Source: WJMT01 sp964599635 (lineage in GTDB: Bacteria > Acidobacteriota > Aminicenantia > Aminicenantales > Aminicenantaceae). Taken from it: 64,000 nt of DNA. The translations under genes were made by a program, and so were the position numbers. Below, piece after piece: positions 27,178 through 36,872 of this stretch; the first letter of the stretch is position 1; each line of letters begins with the position of its first letter. The stretch lies in assembly GCA_964599635.1 (NCBI GenBank), contig CAZRGM010000039.1, positions 124,001 to 188,000 on the forward strand, written 5' to 3'. Under the pieces are notes generated by a model. The model had not been told where the DNA came from and did not search any database. It saw only the letters and a list, made by a program, of their open reading frames with translations.

Positions 27178-27951
27178 ATGGAAGAAAAAAAGAAAGTGAT
27201 TTTGACTGGAGCCCTTTTTATTCTGATTGCTGTTGCTGTGGTTTTGATTTATTATCTTGCAACACATAGAAAACCTTCTGACGCTAAGGAAGCTCTTGAG
27301 ATTATTGAGGAGGGGCCTGTAAAACTTCCTGAAAGAGAGAAATCAGAATCTGAACTGATAGAACCACTCAATGTAACAATGGAAGAAAGTGACAAAGTAT
27401 TAAGAGATTTTTTAGAAAACATATCTTCTGATCCAAGACTGAGTGAGTGGATGATGACTGACCATATCATAAAAAGTTTTGTAGCAGCCGTTGATAATAT
27501 AGCGAATGGTCTCAGCCCCAGAAAACAGGCCGATTTTTTTGAACCTAAAGGAGAATTTTTGGCCGTAAAAAAAGGAGAAAGTTATATCATAGACGAAGAT
27601 TCTTATAAGCGTTATGATCCGGTTGCTAATGTGTTTGATTCCATAAATACAAACGAAAGCGTGATATTATATCATAGATTTAAGCCCTTGATACAAAAAG
27701 CTTACGAGGAGTTAGGTTACCCTGATAAAGATTTTGATAACACCTTGAACAGAGCTATAAAAGAACTTTTAGCTGTTCCTGTTCTTGAAGAAGACATTGT
27801 TCTTATAAGCAAGTTAAAATCATTTGAATTATATGATTCAGAATTGGAGGGATTGAGTCAGGCTCAAAAGCATTTGTTCAGAATGGGTCCCGAAAATATT
27901 AGAAAAATACAGCAAAAGCTTCGTGAATTGTACGAAGAGTTAAATGATTGA
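27178..27951 (+). CDS. DUF3014 domain membrane-anchored protein
   Basis: N-terminal single transmembrane anchor (residues 8-28, ILTGALFILIAVAVVLIYYL) and a periplasmic helical domain. Recognisable DUF3014 features: VLRDFLENISSDPRLSEWM, a segment KSFVAAVDNIANG, and ILYHRFKPLIQKAYEELGYP. The family is of unknown function. An AAAGGAGG ribosome site precedes ATG 27178. Convergent with the radical SAM gene (3 bp between stops). Confidence 0.8.
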   Translation: MEEKKKVILTGALFILIAVAVVLIYYLATHRKPSDAKEALEIIEEGPVKLPEREKSESELIEPLNVTMEESDKVLRDFLENISSDPRLSEWMMTDHIIKSFVAAVDNIANGLSPRKQADFFEPKGEFLAVKKGESYIIDEDSYKRYDPVANVFDSINTNESVILYHRFKPLIQKAYEELGYPDKDFDNTLNRAIKELLAVPVLEEDIVLISKLKSFELYDSELEGLSQAQKHLFRMGPENIRKIQQKLRELYEELND

Positions 27952-27954
27952 TGT

Positions 27955-28953
27955 TCAAAATTCCCATCTAAAAGGATTTTCAAGTTCAAAGTCAGGGATG
28001 AGATGACTATCTTCTGAGAAAAGTTCGGGTTGAATATAAATTTGCTCAAATTCCAGTTCTTGAGCGGTGTCCACTACTTTTTTATATTCTTCAGCGGTGA
28101 TTCTTCTTTGGAATTCAGGTGGAGTCTTATAACACGGATAGAACTGACTCATGAGGCTGAGTCCAAATGAATTTGTGATATTGTTTTTTATCCAGACTAA
28201 AATATTTATACTATCGTTAATATGTCCAGGAAGCACCAGATGCCTGATAATAAGACCTTTCTGGGCAATGTTGTGTTGGTTGAAAACCAAATCCGGCTGC
28301 TGTCGCGACATTTCTAAAACGGCTGTTTTGGCATAATCAAAATAATTTGATGCACCGGAGAGCTTTCTTGAAAGGGAAGGAGAGAAGTATTTTATATCGG
28401 GGAGGTAGATATCAATAATCCCATCCAGGTTTTTTAGGATGGTTTCTCTTTCGTACCCACTTGAATTGTAAACCAGGGGAATGGACAAACCTTTTTTATA
28501 GGCCTCTTTTAATGCGGATAATATTGGAAGGAGCATATGGGTTGGAGAGACAAGATTTATGTTTAGAGCCCCCTTTCTCTGGATTTCCAGCATCTTGTTT
28601 GTAAGGTTCCTGATCGAGATCCTATTTCCTTGATTTTTCCAACTGATTTGATAGTTTTGGCAGTAGAGGCATTTGAGATGGCACCCTGTAAAAAAGAATG
28701 CACCTGACCCACCGGAATGGGGGAGACCTTTTTTAAATTCTCCCTTACAATTGTGATATCCACTCAATATAGGCTCTTCTCCAAAATGAAGACCAATATG
28801 GGATATAAAAGCTTGGTTTCCTAACAGGCAATACCCTTTTTCTTTTTCACGGTTTACAGAACACAATCGAGGACACAATTGGCAATTCAATTTATGTATA
28901 GAGAGATTTTTTAAAGCGGTCTCTATTTTTTTGATTTTGGTAGAGGTATCCAT
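27955..28953 (-). CDS. radical SAM protein, PflX/activating-enzyme-like
   Basis: A 332-residue radical SAM enzyme. The cluster-binding motif is CHLKCLYC (Cys91, Cys95, Cys98). An N-terminal Cys-rich lead, CQLCPRLC at about 24-31 and YC at 41-42, resembles that of PflX and AMMECR1-associated radical SAM proteins. Later VLPGHINDS and YPCYKTPPEFQRRITAEEY are typical of the PflX group. Reductive SAM cleavage implies oxygen-sensitive chemistry; target unknown. Third in a minus-strand set, surE, VTT membrane protein, then this gene with 15 bp spacing. No clear ribosome site. Confidence 0.85.
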   Translation of the reverse strand: MDTSTKIKKIETALKNLSIHKLNCQLCPRLCSVNREKEKGYCLLGNQAFISHIGLHFGEEPILSGYHNCKGEFKKGLPHSGGSGAFFFTGCHLKCLYCQNYQISWKNQGNRISIRNLTNKMLEIQRKGALNINLVSPTHMLLPILSALKEAYKKGLSIPLVYNSSGYERETILKNLDGIIDIYLPDIKYFSPSLSRKLSGASNYFDYAKTAVLEMSRQQPDLVFNQHNIAQKGLIIRHLVLPGHINDSINILVWIKNNITNSFGLSLMSQFYPCYKTPPEFQRRITAEEYKKVVDTAQELEFEQIYIQPELFSEDSHLIPDFELENPFRWEF

Positions 28954-28968
28954 ATTTTGATCTGTATT

Positions 28969-29562
28969 TTAGAGAAGATATTTAATAATCATAAATCCTC
29001 CCAGGAGGAGAATAAAAAAAATGAATGCAAAAAGATTGAAATATTTGTCTATAAAGGATTTGATTTCTGGCCCGAATTTTTTAAACAAGGCAGCTACAGC
29101 AAAAAAACGTAAGGATCTGCTTATTGTAGAAGCTGTGATAAAAAGAGGAAGATTGAGCTTAAATACTCCTGAGGCTATGGTAAATATTTTATATGGAATA
29201 GGCGTAAAACCAGCCAAAAATACATACCAAAATCCACCTTTTTGGTAATGGTAAAGTACGGATTGGAATATATCCTCAGTAAAGCCAGGGATATATTTGA
29301 AGAAAAAGCTGTCCACGCTTTCCCAAAGGAATGACCCGATGGCGTAACCCAGAATTCCTCCGATTATGGAGGCTGTGGAAGTATAAAAGGCAAACCGCCA
29401 TGATTTTTTTATGGCCCCTAGACATAATGCGATGAGAAGAGGATCTGGCGGAACTGGGAAAAAAGAGCTTTCGGCTAAGGCAAGAAGGAATAACGCAGCA
29501 GGTCCATAGGGGGTTTCTGCCCAATGAAGAACCCAGTCGTAGAGCTTTCTAAGAAAATTCAT
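28969..29562 (-). CDS. YqaA-like/DedA superfamily (VTT domain) membrane protein
   Basis: A 197-residue inner-membrane protein with about five hydrophobic segments. The VTT/DedA-like signature is visible as FFPVPPDPLLIALCLGA and GGILGYAIGSFLWE, with GFTPIPYKIFTIASG in the reentrant second part; the PxPY element matches YqaA. DedA-superfamily proteins handle phospholipid or undecaprenyl-phosphate flipping, but the YqaA group has no firm function. Its start lies inside the last 14 bp of surE, suggesting translational coupling. Confidence 0.85.
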   Translation of the reverse strand: MNFLRKLYDWVLHWAETPYGPAALFLLALAESSFFPVPPDPLLIALCLGAIKKSWRFAFYTSTASIIGGILGYAIGSFLWESVDSFFFKYIPGFTEDIFQSVLYHYQKGGFWYVFLAGFTPIPYKIFTIASGVFKLNLPLFITASTISRSLRFFAVAALFKKFGPEIKSFIDKYFNLFAFIFFILLLGGFMIIKYLL

Positions 29563-30313
29563 ATTTTGCTCGATGAAATAATGAATTCAGTTCATTGTTT
29601 CTTATGATTTTATAGTCTGTTAAGTCTCTATGAAGAGGAGTCACCGTGATATAACCTCTCTGGATCACGTTGACGTCACTGTGAACGCCTCCTATGGCTT
29701 TAGTCATTCCAGTCCCTATCCAATAATAGTCTCTTTCCCTGGGATCTTTTTTTGATATGATTTCAGGATGATATCTTTTCTGCCCCAGTTTTGTTATTTT
29801 AATGCCCTTTACAGGAGGAGGGGGAATGTTTATATTGAGAGTGACTCCCTTGGGGAGAGGTTTGTGGATCAATTGTTTTGTTAAGGATAAAATAAAATCT
29901 GCTGAGAAATTAAAATAGAATTTACCATTTTTGTCTGGAAGTGTAGATATGGCAAAAGATGGGATATCCAGGAAAGTTCCTTGAACAGCGCCCGCTACGG
30001 TTCCCGAATAGGCTATGTCCTGTTGTCCAAGATTTGGGCCCGGATTCATCCCAGAAAAAATGAGATCAGGTTTTGAGGGTAAGATATATTGAACGGCAAG
30101 GTATATACAGTCAGCGGGTGTGCCGCTCACTGCATAGATTTTTGTATCAATCTTTTTCACTCTTAAAGGGTGATGTAAAGTTAAAGCTAGAGAAGTGGCG
30201 CTCCTCTCACAATCTGGTGCAACAATATAGACTTTCCCTTCTTTATCAAGCTTTTTTTTTAAAATCTGGATCCCTTTTGAAAAGAATCCATCGTCATTAG
30301 TCAATAAGATCAA
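29549..30313 (-). CDS. surE: 5'/3'-nucleotidase SurE
   Basis: SurE phosphatase, cleaving nucleoside monophosphates. The metal-binding signature MILLTNDDGF is at the N-terminus (Asp7 and Asp8 as ligands), followed by GTPADCIYLAV, SGMNPGPNLG and AVQGTF. Length 254 is normal. The start is TTG at 30313 because the family begins exactly here; no ribosome site is visible. It leads a three-gene minus-strand set. Confidence 0.93.
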   Translation of the reverse strand: MILLTNDDGFFSKGIQILKKKLDKEGKVYIVAPDCERSATSLALTLHHPLRVKKIDTKIYAVSGTPADCIYLAVQYILPSKPDLIFSGMNPGPNLGQQDIAYSGTVAGAVQGTFLDIPSFAISTLPDKNGKFYFNFSADFILSLTKQLIHKPLPKGVTLNINIPPPPVKGIKITKLGQKRYHPEIISKKDPRERDYYWIGTGMTKAIGGVHSDVNVIQRGYITVTPLHRDLTDYKIIRNNELNSLFHRAKYEFS

Positions 30314-30494
30314 GGGAGAATTGTGCTTGTTTTTTATGATTTTCCTGCCTCTCTTTCAATTTTTTTGAAGGGGTATAGTATAGCATTTTTATTTATCGGG
30401 ATACACCTTTATTGAGAAAAAACGTCTAGAGAATTTTATTATGAGCAAGAATTGGTCGCAATTACTGAAGGAAGTGCGGACTTTTTTTGAGCAG

Positions 30495-30638
30495 GAACGA
30501 GCCGCTTCCCACCCCAACGCTCGGGCGGGGCGGGAAGGAAAAGGCGGTAAGGGGGAAAGGAATTCCCGCCACGCCCTCGCTTTTTCGCAGCCACAATTTT
30601 TCGTATTTCGCTTTGCGAAATGCGCCGCCGTTTGTAAA
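30495..30638. other. GC-rich, hairpin-forming spacer at the left edge of the restriction island
   Basis: Base composition jumps to well over half GC between about 30495 and 30600. It can form a long hairpin (30505-30515 with 30527-30537, one mismatch in 11 bp) and, after the res stop, a short one (30605-30611 with 30615-30621). The second could be a weak intrinsic end for the minus-strand operon, although no U-run follows. A short open frame from ATG 30441 (MSKNWSQLLKEVRTFFEQE) runs into it and may be a fragment of a native gene; I could not identify it. The rest of 30314-30494 shows nothing clear. Confidence 0.4.
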
Positions 30639-33596
30639 TTAACTTATTTTGTCCGCAAAATCATCAAAGTTGTCAAACCAGTATCGTTTGTAATTTTCCA
30701 AAACTTCCGCTATCCCTCGTCGCGGTTTAAGCAGTAGTTTTGTGTTTATTGTAAATCCGTTGTATGAAAAATCTTTGCTTTGCTTTTGTTCGCCAATTTC
30801 AAATATCCTTGAATAGCCGTCAATTTTTCTGTATCCGTCCGCGTGTTCAGTTCCTTTCGGGTCAACGAACAGAATTAAATAGCGTTTGCCTTTTTGCGCC
30901 CAAAAAATGAAGTCGGGTTTGAAATTGGCGATATTATTTTCCTTTGGGTTGTAATAAGGAATCAAAACCTCGTCCAGTGTTTGGTCAAGTTTTGAAAACA
31001 TCCACCAGTCAAATTGCGTGAATAAATTGTCGGGCCTGGCAAGATATTCTTCCAGTTGCTCAATAAATTTTATCTCACTGTCAACATTGATAATGTGATT
31101 AAGGTAGTCAATTTTTTCGGTTTCTGAAACTATCATCGGAAGATAATAATGATTAGCCAGGTACTTAATTTTTAGCTTATCATAGTTAATTTCGGGTTGA
31201 AAATCTAATTCTAGTTGTCTTATTGCCGACTTATATTTTTCCTTATTTTTCGTTCGTTCAAATTCTTCGTCAATTTCTTTTTCTTTTGTTTCCTTCTGAG
31301 GATAATTTTTCACTTTTCCAATAGCTTCTAATATTTTATTATATTTTTCACCATCACTAAACCTGACTTTTTTGAAATGCACGATTTCATTTTCCAATTC
31401 CTTAAACTTCTCAAACTCCCTGCTTTTAACTCCGAGATAATCAAAAATCCGTTTAAGAATTAACTCCGGCTCAAAAAGTGATGGTTCATCTTTGCCAAGT
31501 GTATAATATCTATTTTTATTTTTTTCCGCAAAACTTTCTTTCGCTTTCTTCAAAACCTTCACTTCGCAATCATATTTAGCCACAGCGACTTTATCGCCCA
31601 AAAATTTATAAAATTGCGAAGTTATATCAAAATCATCGCGGCTGACAGGATATTTTTGTGGGTCTTTTTCTTCGGCAAAAATCCTCTCGGCGGTTTTATA
31701 AACCGGCACCAAAAGAGGATATTTTTGAGCTTCGGGATTTAAAATAAATGCGTCACCCAAATTTTTATCTTGCTTCTCTGCTTTCAGCGTTGCAATTATT
31801 TCCTTCAGGTTTTCGGCGTTAGTACCAAAAACAAATAAGCTCTCAATCGGCAATATCAAGTTTTTTACCTTCTCAAACAACTGCTCTTTTACGACTTTGG
31901 CATTTAGCAAGTTCTGGAGCCGTTTCCTTTGGTATTTTTGCGGCTCTATTCTTACGCCCCTGCCCACCGATTGAAGAACAAATTTTTTGGCGTCACTTCC
32001 AACTCCGATATTCACGAACAAAAGAAGATTTGGCCTATTAGAATCCCAGCCCTCGTAAAAAGAACGAGAACCCATTAAAACATTTATATCCGAATCATCG
32101 CGATTGATCCGCTTGAAATAACTTTCATTTTCAAAACTTTCGTTTATCTCGTATCCTTCAAGTTTGTCTTTCAGCCAGCCGGAAATATCGCCAATCTTGA
32201 TTAGGGCAAACGGCTTTTCGGCAGTCATTAACCTGAATATCAACTCATTTCTATTGCCGGGAATTTTCAAAACTTCAATCTTGCCCGGCGTATTTGCGTT
32301 CAAAACATATTTTAAAATATCCTTGTAATCCAATTTTGAAACCAAATCAGCGTTGATGACGCACTCCAATTCCTCAAATACGAACTTAGCGTTGTCGCGA
32401 AATTCTTGGAGTAGATCCTCTTTTGCTTTTTTGAGTAAATCGGCTCTAATTACATTTTTCGCAACATTTTCCAATTCCCTGAAAAACAATTCCAAATCAG
32501 ATTCTTCAACATCTACCGAATTAACCAGCGTCAGAAGAAGCGGACGGTGGTATAAGGCGCTATTAACTTTCCTAATTTTTTCAAAATACTTATTGATATA
32601 AGTTAAAAGTAAAAGCGTCTTCAAAACAATTTTCTGTTTTTCAATCGGCGAAAAATCGCCCCGTCCGCGAAACGCGCTGATTTCGGCAGAGGATACATAA
32701 ATATGCTTGCCGTACCCTTCTTCAACAAATTTTGAAAGATTGAAATTGAAAACGCAGGTTGCAAAGTCCCTCGGATCGGTAAATGTTGCGGAAAAGTTAA
32801 ACAAAAATCCGTTTCTTGAAAGAATGGAGTATAAAATCTGCCGCTTGCTGTCTTCTTTGTCACCTTTGTGGGCTTCGTCCAAAAGAATATACCACCGCCC
32901 ACCATTATCATAGTTTTGAAAATTGACGATTTTTTCTTTGTGCTCATCAGAAATTAAATCGGAACGGTAATAAAAAACGGTAATCTCGTTTTTGGCAAAC
33001 GGTAGGGCATTTTCTCGCTTGACGCTCTCGTAATCTCTTAAATTTTTGAGGTTTATCTTTGTGTCAAAATTGAAACTGTTAAATTCCTCAACATGATTTT
33101 TGAATTGGTCTAAAAGGTCGTCGCGGTGCGCCAAAAAAAGAATATCCCGAGCAGGCAATTCTTTTTCAGAAATAAGTTTACCCAGAAGTTCAATCAGTTT
33201 GACAATAATCAGCGTTTTGCCAGAACCAGTCGCCATCCAAAAACTCATCCGGTTGATAAAATAAGCAAAAGGAATTTTCGAATCTTCAGCAGGATAGTCT
33301 TTGTCGTATTCTAAAAGATATTTTGCTGTCTTTTTGCCCTCTCTTTTTTTCAAATCATAATCAAAGTTTTCCGAAAAATCGTTGGCTTGGTAAAGATTGA
33401 AAAAACTTTGCTTGTCCGCTTTTTTGTCTTTGAAATAAAGCCACAAACCTTTGAGCGCGTTTTGAAGCCCTTGTTTTTGAAAATCAAAAAGCGTCTTGTC
33501 TTTTGAAAACCGGCTAAAATCAAATCCTTGCCACTTTGCCGGAAAGTTTTCAAAAGAAATATCATCTACAATATTTTGCAAATAAAGTTTAGACAT
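30639..33596 (-). CDS. type III restriction enzyme, Res (helicase-nuclease) subunit
   Basis: A 985-residue restriction subunit. Superfamily 2 helicase: WMATGSGKT (Walker A at 124-128), DEAH at 240-243, SATFTD, and a late VLQSVGRGVRIEP. The C-terminus has a PD-(D/E)xK-type nuclease core: PDFIFW and, about 15 residues on, FVDPKGTEH, that is D-P-K instead of the more usual E-x-K. Type III Res acts only with Mod, translocating or sliding on DNA until two head-to-head sites meet. ATG 33596 lies 3 bp after the protease stop, and the gene closes the operon. AT-rich codon use with many Phe/Lys codons differs slightly from neighbours, consistent with transfer. Confidence 0.88.
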   Translation of the reverse strand: MSKLYLQNIVDDISFENFPAKWQGFDFSRFSKDKTLFDFQKQGLQNALKGLWLYFKDKKADKQSFFNLYQANDFSENFDYDLKKREGKKTAKYLLEYDKDYPAEDSKIPFAYFINRMSFWMATGSGKTLIIVKLIELLGKLISEKELPARDILFLAHRDDLLDQFKNHVEEFNSFNFDTKINLKNLRDYESVKRENALPFAKNEITVFYYRSDLISDEHKEKIVNFQNYDNGGRWYILLDEAHKGDKEDSKRQILYSILSRNGFLFNFSATFTDPRDFATCVFNFNLSKFVEEGYGKHIYVSSAEISAFRGRGDFSPIEKQKIVLKTLLLLTYINKYFEKIRKVNSALYHRPLLLTLVNSVDVEESDLELFFRELENVAKNVIRADLLKKAKEDLLQEFRDNAKFVFEELECVINADLVSKLDYKDILKYVLNANTPGKIEVLKIPGNRNELIFRLMTAEKPFALIKIGDISGWLKDKLEGYEINESFENESYFKRINRDDSDINVLMGSRSFYEGWDSNRPNLLLFVNIGVGSDAKKFVLQSVGRGVRIEPQKYQRKRLQNLLNAKVVKEQLFEKVKNLILPIESLFVFGTNAENLKEIIATLKAEKQDKNLGDAFILNPEAQKYPLLVPVYKTAERIFAEEKDPQKYPVSRDDFDITSQFYKFLGDKVAVAKYDCEVKVLKKAKESFAEKNKNRYYTLGKDEPSLFEPELILKRIFDYLGVKSREFEKFKELENEIVHFKKVRFSDGEKYNKILEAIGKVKNYPQKETKEKEIDEEFERTKNKEKYKSAIRQLELDFQPEINYDKLKIKYLANHYYLPMIVSETEKIDYLNHIINVDSEIKFIEQLEEYLARPDNLFTQFDWWMFSKLDQTLDEVLIPYYNPKENNIANFKPDFIFWAQKGKRYLILFVDPKGTEHADGYRKIDGYSRIFEIGEQKQSKDFSYNGFTINTKLLLKPRRGIAEVLENYKRYWFDNFDDFADKIS

Positions 33597-33599
33597 AAC

Positions 33600-34388
33600 T
33601 CACGAGTCAGTATTTTGTGTGATAATTTCTAAAATTAAATCAGAAAACCAAATAAATATTAAGCTATGAGAAATAGATTCTAATATTTTCCCGGTTTTCT
33701 TATCAATTAAATCCCATCTTGGTTGACCGGAATGTATTCCGGCTAAAATTATTTTTGTAGCACCCAGATGTTTGGTTCTATTATTTCCTTCTTGCGTCGT
33801 GTAATCTTTCAATTCCATATAAACAGGGCCGCCGCTCATGCCTCTATGAGTTTCAACATCACCCAGCATTACAGACATCCCATGAAATGGTATTCTGAAT
33901 GGACTTGATAGATGGCCAACTCGGGTAATTGGAAGATTTATTTTTCTATCAAACCATCCGTATGGATAACCCATCACAAATAATTTTTCAAATTGGATTA
34001 CAAGGTTTGCAAATTCCAAAAGTGTTTTATCAGACGGAACAATTAAATATTTATTCCTATCTATCTTAAGGGGAACTAAAATAATATCGATGTTTGTATT
34101 TTTATGCTCTAACCAAATTTTTTTATCTCTTTCAAATAAGTTAATGTCCAAACTCTCATTTTCAGATAGGTTGTTAGGATTGGTATGTAGAAGAAGCCTA
34201 AACTTATTTATCTTTGGAATACTATCAGATTTATGATAGTCATCCCCATAAATGACGTGTTTGTTGGTAACTAAAAATATAGATTCGTTATTCGCAAAGA
34301 AGAAACCAGTTGCGGAACCGCATTCCGCATTATCTTTGAATCTTTCTATAAATGTTGTTGTTAAAAAAATTGGCTCGACTTTATTCAT
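33600..34388 (-). CDS. trypsin-like serine protease embedded in the type III restriction operon
   Basis: A 262-residue chymotrypsin-fold protease with a complete triad: LVTNKHVI (His44), NTNIDIILVPL (Asp101) and HRGMSGGPVY (Ser185, with the GxSGGP oxyanion loop). Gly-rich GSATGFFFA before the His is the usual first strand. There is no signal peptide or transmembrane segment, so it is cytoplasmic, unlike housekeeping DegP-type enzymes, and no PDZ domain. Its ATG overlaps the end of mod by 8 nt (ATGAATAA) and res follows 3 bp later, so it is translated as part of the restriction unit. An effector role in defence, or processing of Mod/Res, is inference. Confidence 0.85.
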   Translation of the reverse strand: MNKVEPIFLTTTFIERFKDNAECGSATGFFFANNESIFLVTNKHVIYGDDYHKSDSIPKINKFRLLLHTNPNNLSENESLDINLFERDKKIWLEHKNTNIDIILVPLKIDRNKYLIVPSDKTLLEFANLVIQFEKLFVMGYPYGWFDRKINLPITRVGHLSSPFRIPFHGMSVMLGDVETHRGMSGGPVYMELKDYTTQEGNNRTKHLGATKIILAGIHSGQPRWDLIDKKTGKILESISHSLIFIWFSDLILEIITQNTDS

Positions 34389-36867
34389 AAAAACCTTGTT
34401 CCAACCAAACTAAATGTTTAATTAGTTTATAATCCAAATCTTTGGTATTGATTTTAGTCCCGTCTTCAAACTCTACTTCGTTATCGCTGATTTTCTTAAT
34501 CCATTTGCCGGTAAGGTTAGACAGAGTTTCGGCAATGTCTATGTTTAGGTAAAGTTTTGTTAAATCAACTTTGACTTTGTTTTTCTTGTAATCAATCTCT
34601 ACTGCTTTGAGCATTTTTTCGTCTTTCATAAAGACATATTCCTGATATGGAGTTTTGCTCGGCGAATTGAACAAATCGCTTTCCTCATATTTACAATTCG
34701 CCAGCGCTTCCTCGTATTGCTCAAGCTCGTAGTATTTGAAAAAACCGCCGCCTTGATATTCTTTTACTTCTTTTGAAATTCCTGATCTGTCGCAAGCTGA
34801 AACCTGTTTCATTCTTGGTAAGGCTCTAGTATAGAAATGTTCGCCCATCTCTACTCCTAACCACTTGCGATTAAGCTTATGGGCCACTGATGTGGTTGTA
34901 CCGGAACCAAGAAAAAAATCATAAATAAAATCCCCAGTGTTAGAACTTGTTTCTATTACTCTCTTAAGCAAAATTTCAGAATTTTCTGTCTGGAAATCGT
35001 GGGCTTGAGAATAACCATTTATGTCTGTCCAATTATCGGTAATTATTTCTGTATCAAGAAAAACCTGAATAACTAAATCGTTTGTGTCAATTCCGGAAGG
35101 AATATCTTCTTTCTTGTAGTAATAAGTTTTTTTAATTTTGTCTTTAATTCTTGCCTTACCATCTTGGTAAAGTTGGTCTAATTTATCCTGAGATTTGATC
35201 CAATGCCTTCCTTTTGGCGGCTGGAATTCAATTCCAAGTAAATACCTGCTTTTATTTGTTTGTCTCTCTCCAGGACGGTGATCTAAATCTACCCAGAATA
35301 AATTATTAAGTAGCAAATCAGACAATTTTTCTTTGTTTTCAACTTTTTGTTTTTCTAAAATGGTGATAATCTCCTTATAGAAGGAATATCTATCTGTATC
35401 TTTAGTAGTTTCATTTACCAAATTAGCGTCTTTAGCGTAAAAGAAAATATTATCTTTAGTGTATGCCAAGCTTAAACCTGTTTTCTTCTTCCCAGCGGTT
35501 TTTCCTACATCTATTTCGTTAACAAAATTATTTTCAAATATATCATCCAATAAATTCCGCACAATCCAATTCCCATTGTAATCGCAACGGACAAAAATAC
35601 TTCCTTTTTTATTCAACCAATCTTTGGCAAGTTTTAATCGGTTTTCAAGCAATGTTGCCCAGTTAGCGTCTTTGTAATTTGTCCTGTACAAAAACTGGTC
35701 CGAAGAATCTAAATTAAACGGCGGGTCAATATAAATTGTCTGCACTTTTTCTTTGAATTTCGGCAGTATTGTTTTTAGCGCCTGATAGTTTTCGCTTTTT
35801 ATGAGCCAGCCATCTAAAGATTTATCTAAATCCTCAAACTGGTTCAAAATCTCAAGTTCTAAATCCTTGAAATACTTTGTATCAATCGGCGCTTTGGGAT
35901 TATCCTTGTTTATTCCTAATTCTTTCCACTCTTTAACCTGTTCTGAAAAGCTTTTGTGCTTTTTGATTTTTTCTACCAGTTTTTTATCCGCAATTCTATC
36001 TAGCGTAATCACATAGTTTGAGTTTTTTACAAACTTTGGCTTGTTCCATATTTTTACCAGTTCATCTTCAAACTGCGAGATAAAGTCAATGATTTTAAAA
36101 GCAATATCCCTCAAGATTTGCAGTTGATTTACCCTATCTGCGCCCCATTCCTTGGCTCCTTCCCAGAAATACTGATAACTCCAGAGCTTAAACTGTTCCT
36201 GCAAAAATGCTCTGGCATTTTTATTTATAAAGAAGTCAACCTCGCTCTGTTTTTCAAAAACCCTAAAGGCGCGTTCCAATTGTTCTTCTGTAATCGCTAT
36301 GCCTTTTCTCTTTATAGCTTTTAATATCTCGTACTGTTTTGTTTTTGTTCCTCTTTCTGAGTATTGAACGCCTAAAACAATTGTTCCATCTTCGCAGACT
36401 TTGCTTAATTCAAAAACCAGCGAGCGTTTTTCATTGGCTTTTTTGTTTTCTATCTTTGAAGCGTCAAAGTAAAACTTAAAGCCGGCAAACTCAACCGGCA
36501 AACTCCTGAAAATCCTATCTGTTTTAACATAGTAGAGCATCTGCGTTTTCCAAAAGAGAATAACATCTTTCTCGCCGGTATAAACTTTTTCGTAGATATT
36601 GTTATAAAGGGGCGTTTGGTTGAAATAAATTGATCCGCTTTCCGTAAAATAGCGGCTAAAAAAAGAGTAGAGCTTATCAAAAAGTTCATCCCTAAATTTC
36701 GGATAGCTTTTTAGCGCTGCTTCAATATCTTTTTTAAGAATGTTCTCAATTTTGCGGTAGTAATTCGATTTAATTCTCATCAAATTAATAAAACCACCCT
36801 TACCCTCAATCTTGGCGCCGATAAATACATTTTGCAGGGCTTTGTAAAATTTTTGTTCTTTAGTCAT
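34381..36867 (-). CDS. type III DNA methyltransferase, Mod subunit
   Basis: An 828-residue adenine N6-type methyltransferase of the beta order: DPPF (TIYIDPPFN, residues 381-384) comes before the SAM-binding FFLGSGTT (652-658). It supplies both methylation and site recognition for the type III pair with Res. The first roughly 340 residues precede the methyltransferase core and are longer than the short N-terminus of classical EcoP1/P15 Mod; I do not recognise this part. The central variable region (about 450-630) is likely the target-recognition domain. ATG 36867 starts 5 bp after the XRE gene, with no strong ribosome site. Confidence 0.88.
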   Translation of the reverse strand: MTKEQKFYKALQNVFIGAKIEGKGGFINLMRIKSNYYRKIENILKKDIEAALKSYPKFRDELFDKLYSFFSRYFTESGSIYFNQTPLYNNIYEKVYTGEKDVILFWKTQMLYYVKTDRIFRSLPVEFAGFKFYFDASKIENKKANEKRSLVFELSKVCEDGTIVLGVQYSERGTKTKQYEILKAIKRKGIAITEEQLERAFRVFEKQSEVDFFINKNARAFLQEQFKLWSYQYFWEGAKEWGADRVNQLQILRDIAFKIIDFISQFEDELVKIWNKPKFVKNSNYVITLDRIADKKLVEKIKKHKSFSEQVKEWKELGINKDNPKAPIDTKYFKDLELEILNQFEDLDKSLDGWLIKSENYQALKTILPKFKEKVQTIYIDPPFNLDSSDQFLYRTNYKDANWATLLENRLKLAKDWLNKKGSIFVRCDYNGNWIVRNLLDDIFENNFVNEIDVGKTAGKKKTGLSLAYTKDNIFFYAKDANLVNETTKDTDRYSFYKEIITILEKQKVENKEKLSDLLLNNLFWVDLDHRPGERQTNKSRYLLGIEFQPPKGRHWIKSQDKLDQLYQDGKARIKDKIKKTYYYKKEDIPSGIDTNDLVIQVFLDTEIITDNWTDINGYSQAHDFQTENSEILLKRVIETSSNTGDFIYDFFLGSGTTTSVAHKLNRKWLGVEMGEHFYTRALPRMKQVSACDRSGISKEVKEYQGGGFFKYYELEQYEEALANCKYEESDLFNSPSKTPYQEYVFMKDEKMLKAVEIDYKKNKVKVDLTKLYLNIDIAETLSNLTGKWIKKISDNEVEFEDGTKINTKDLDYKLIKHLVWLEQGFYE

Positions 36868-36872
36868 AGTGG

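Noticed and set aside
30441..30737. 98-codon plus-strand frame at the left edge of the restriction island
   Set aside because: Only its first about 20 codons look protein-like; the remainder is GC-rich spacer and the antisense of the res end. Recorded as a possible fragment, not as a gene.
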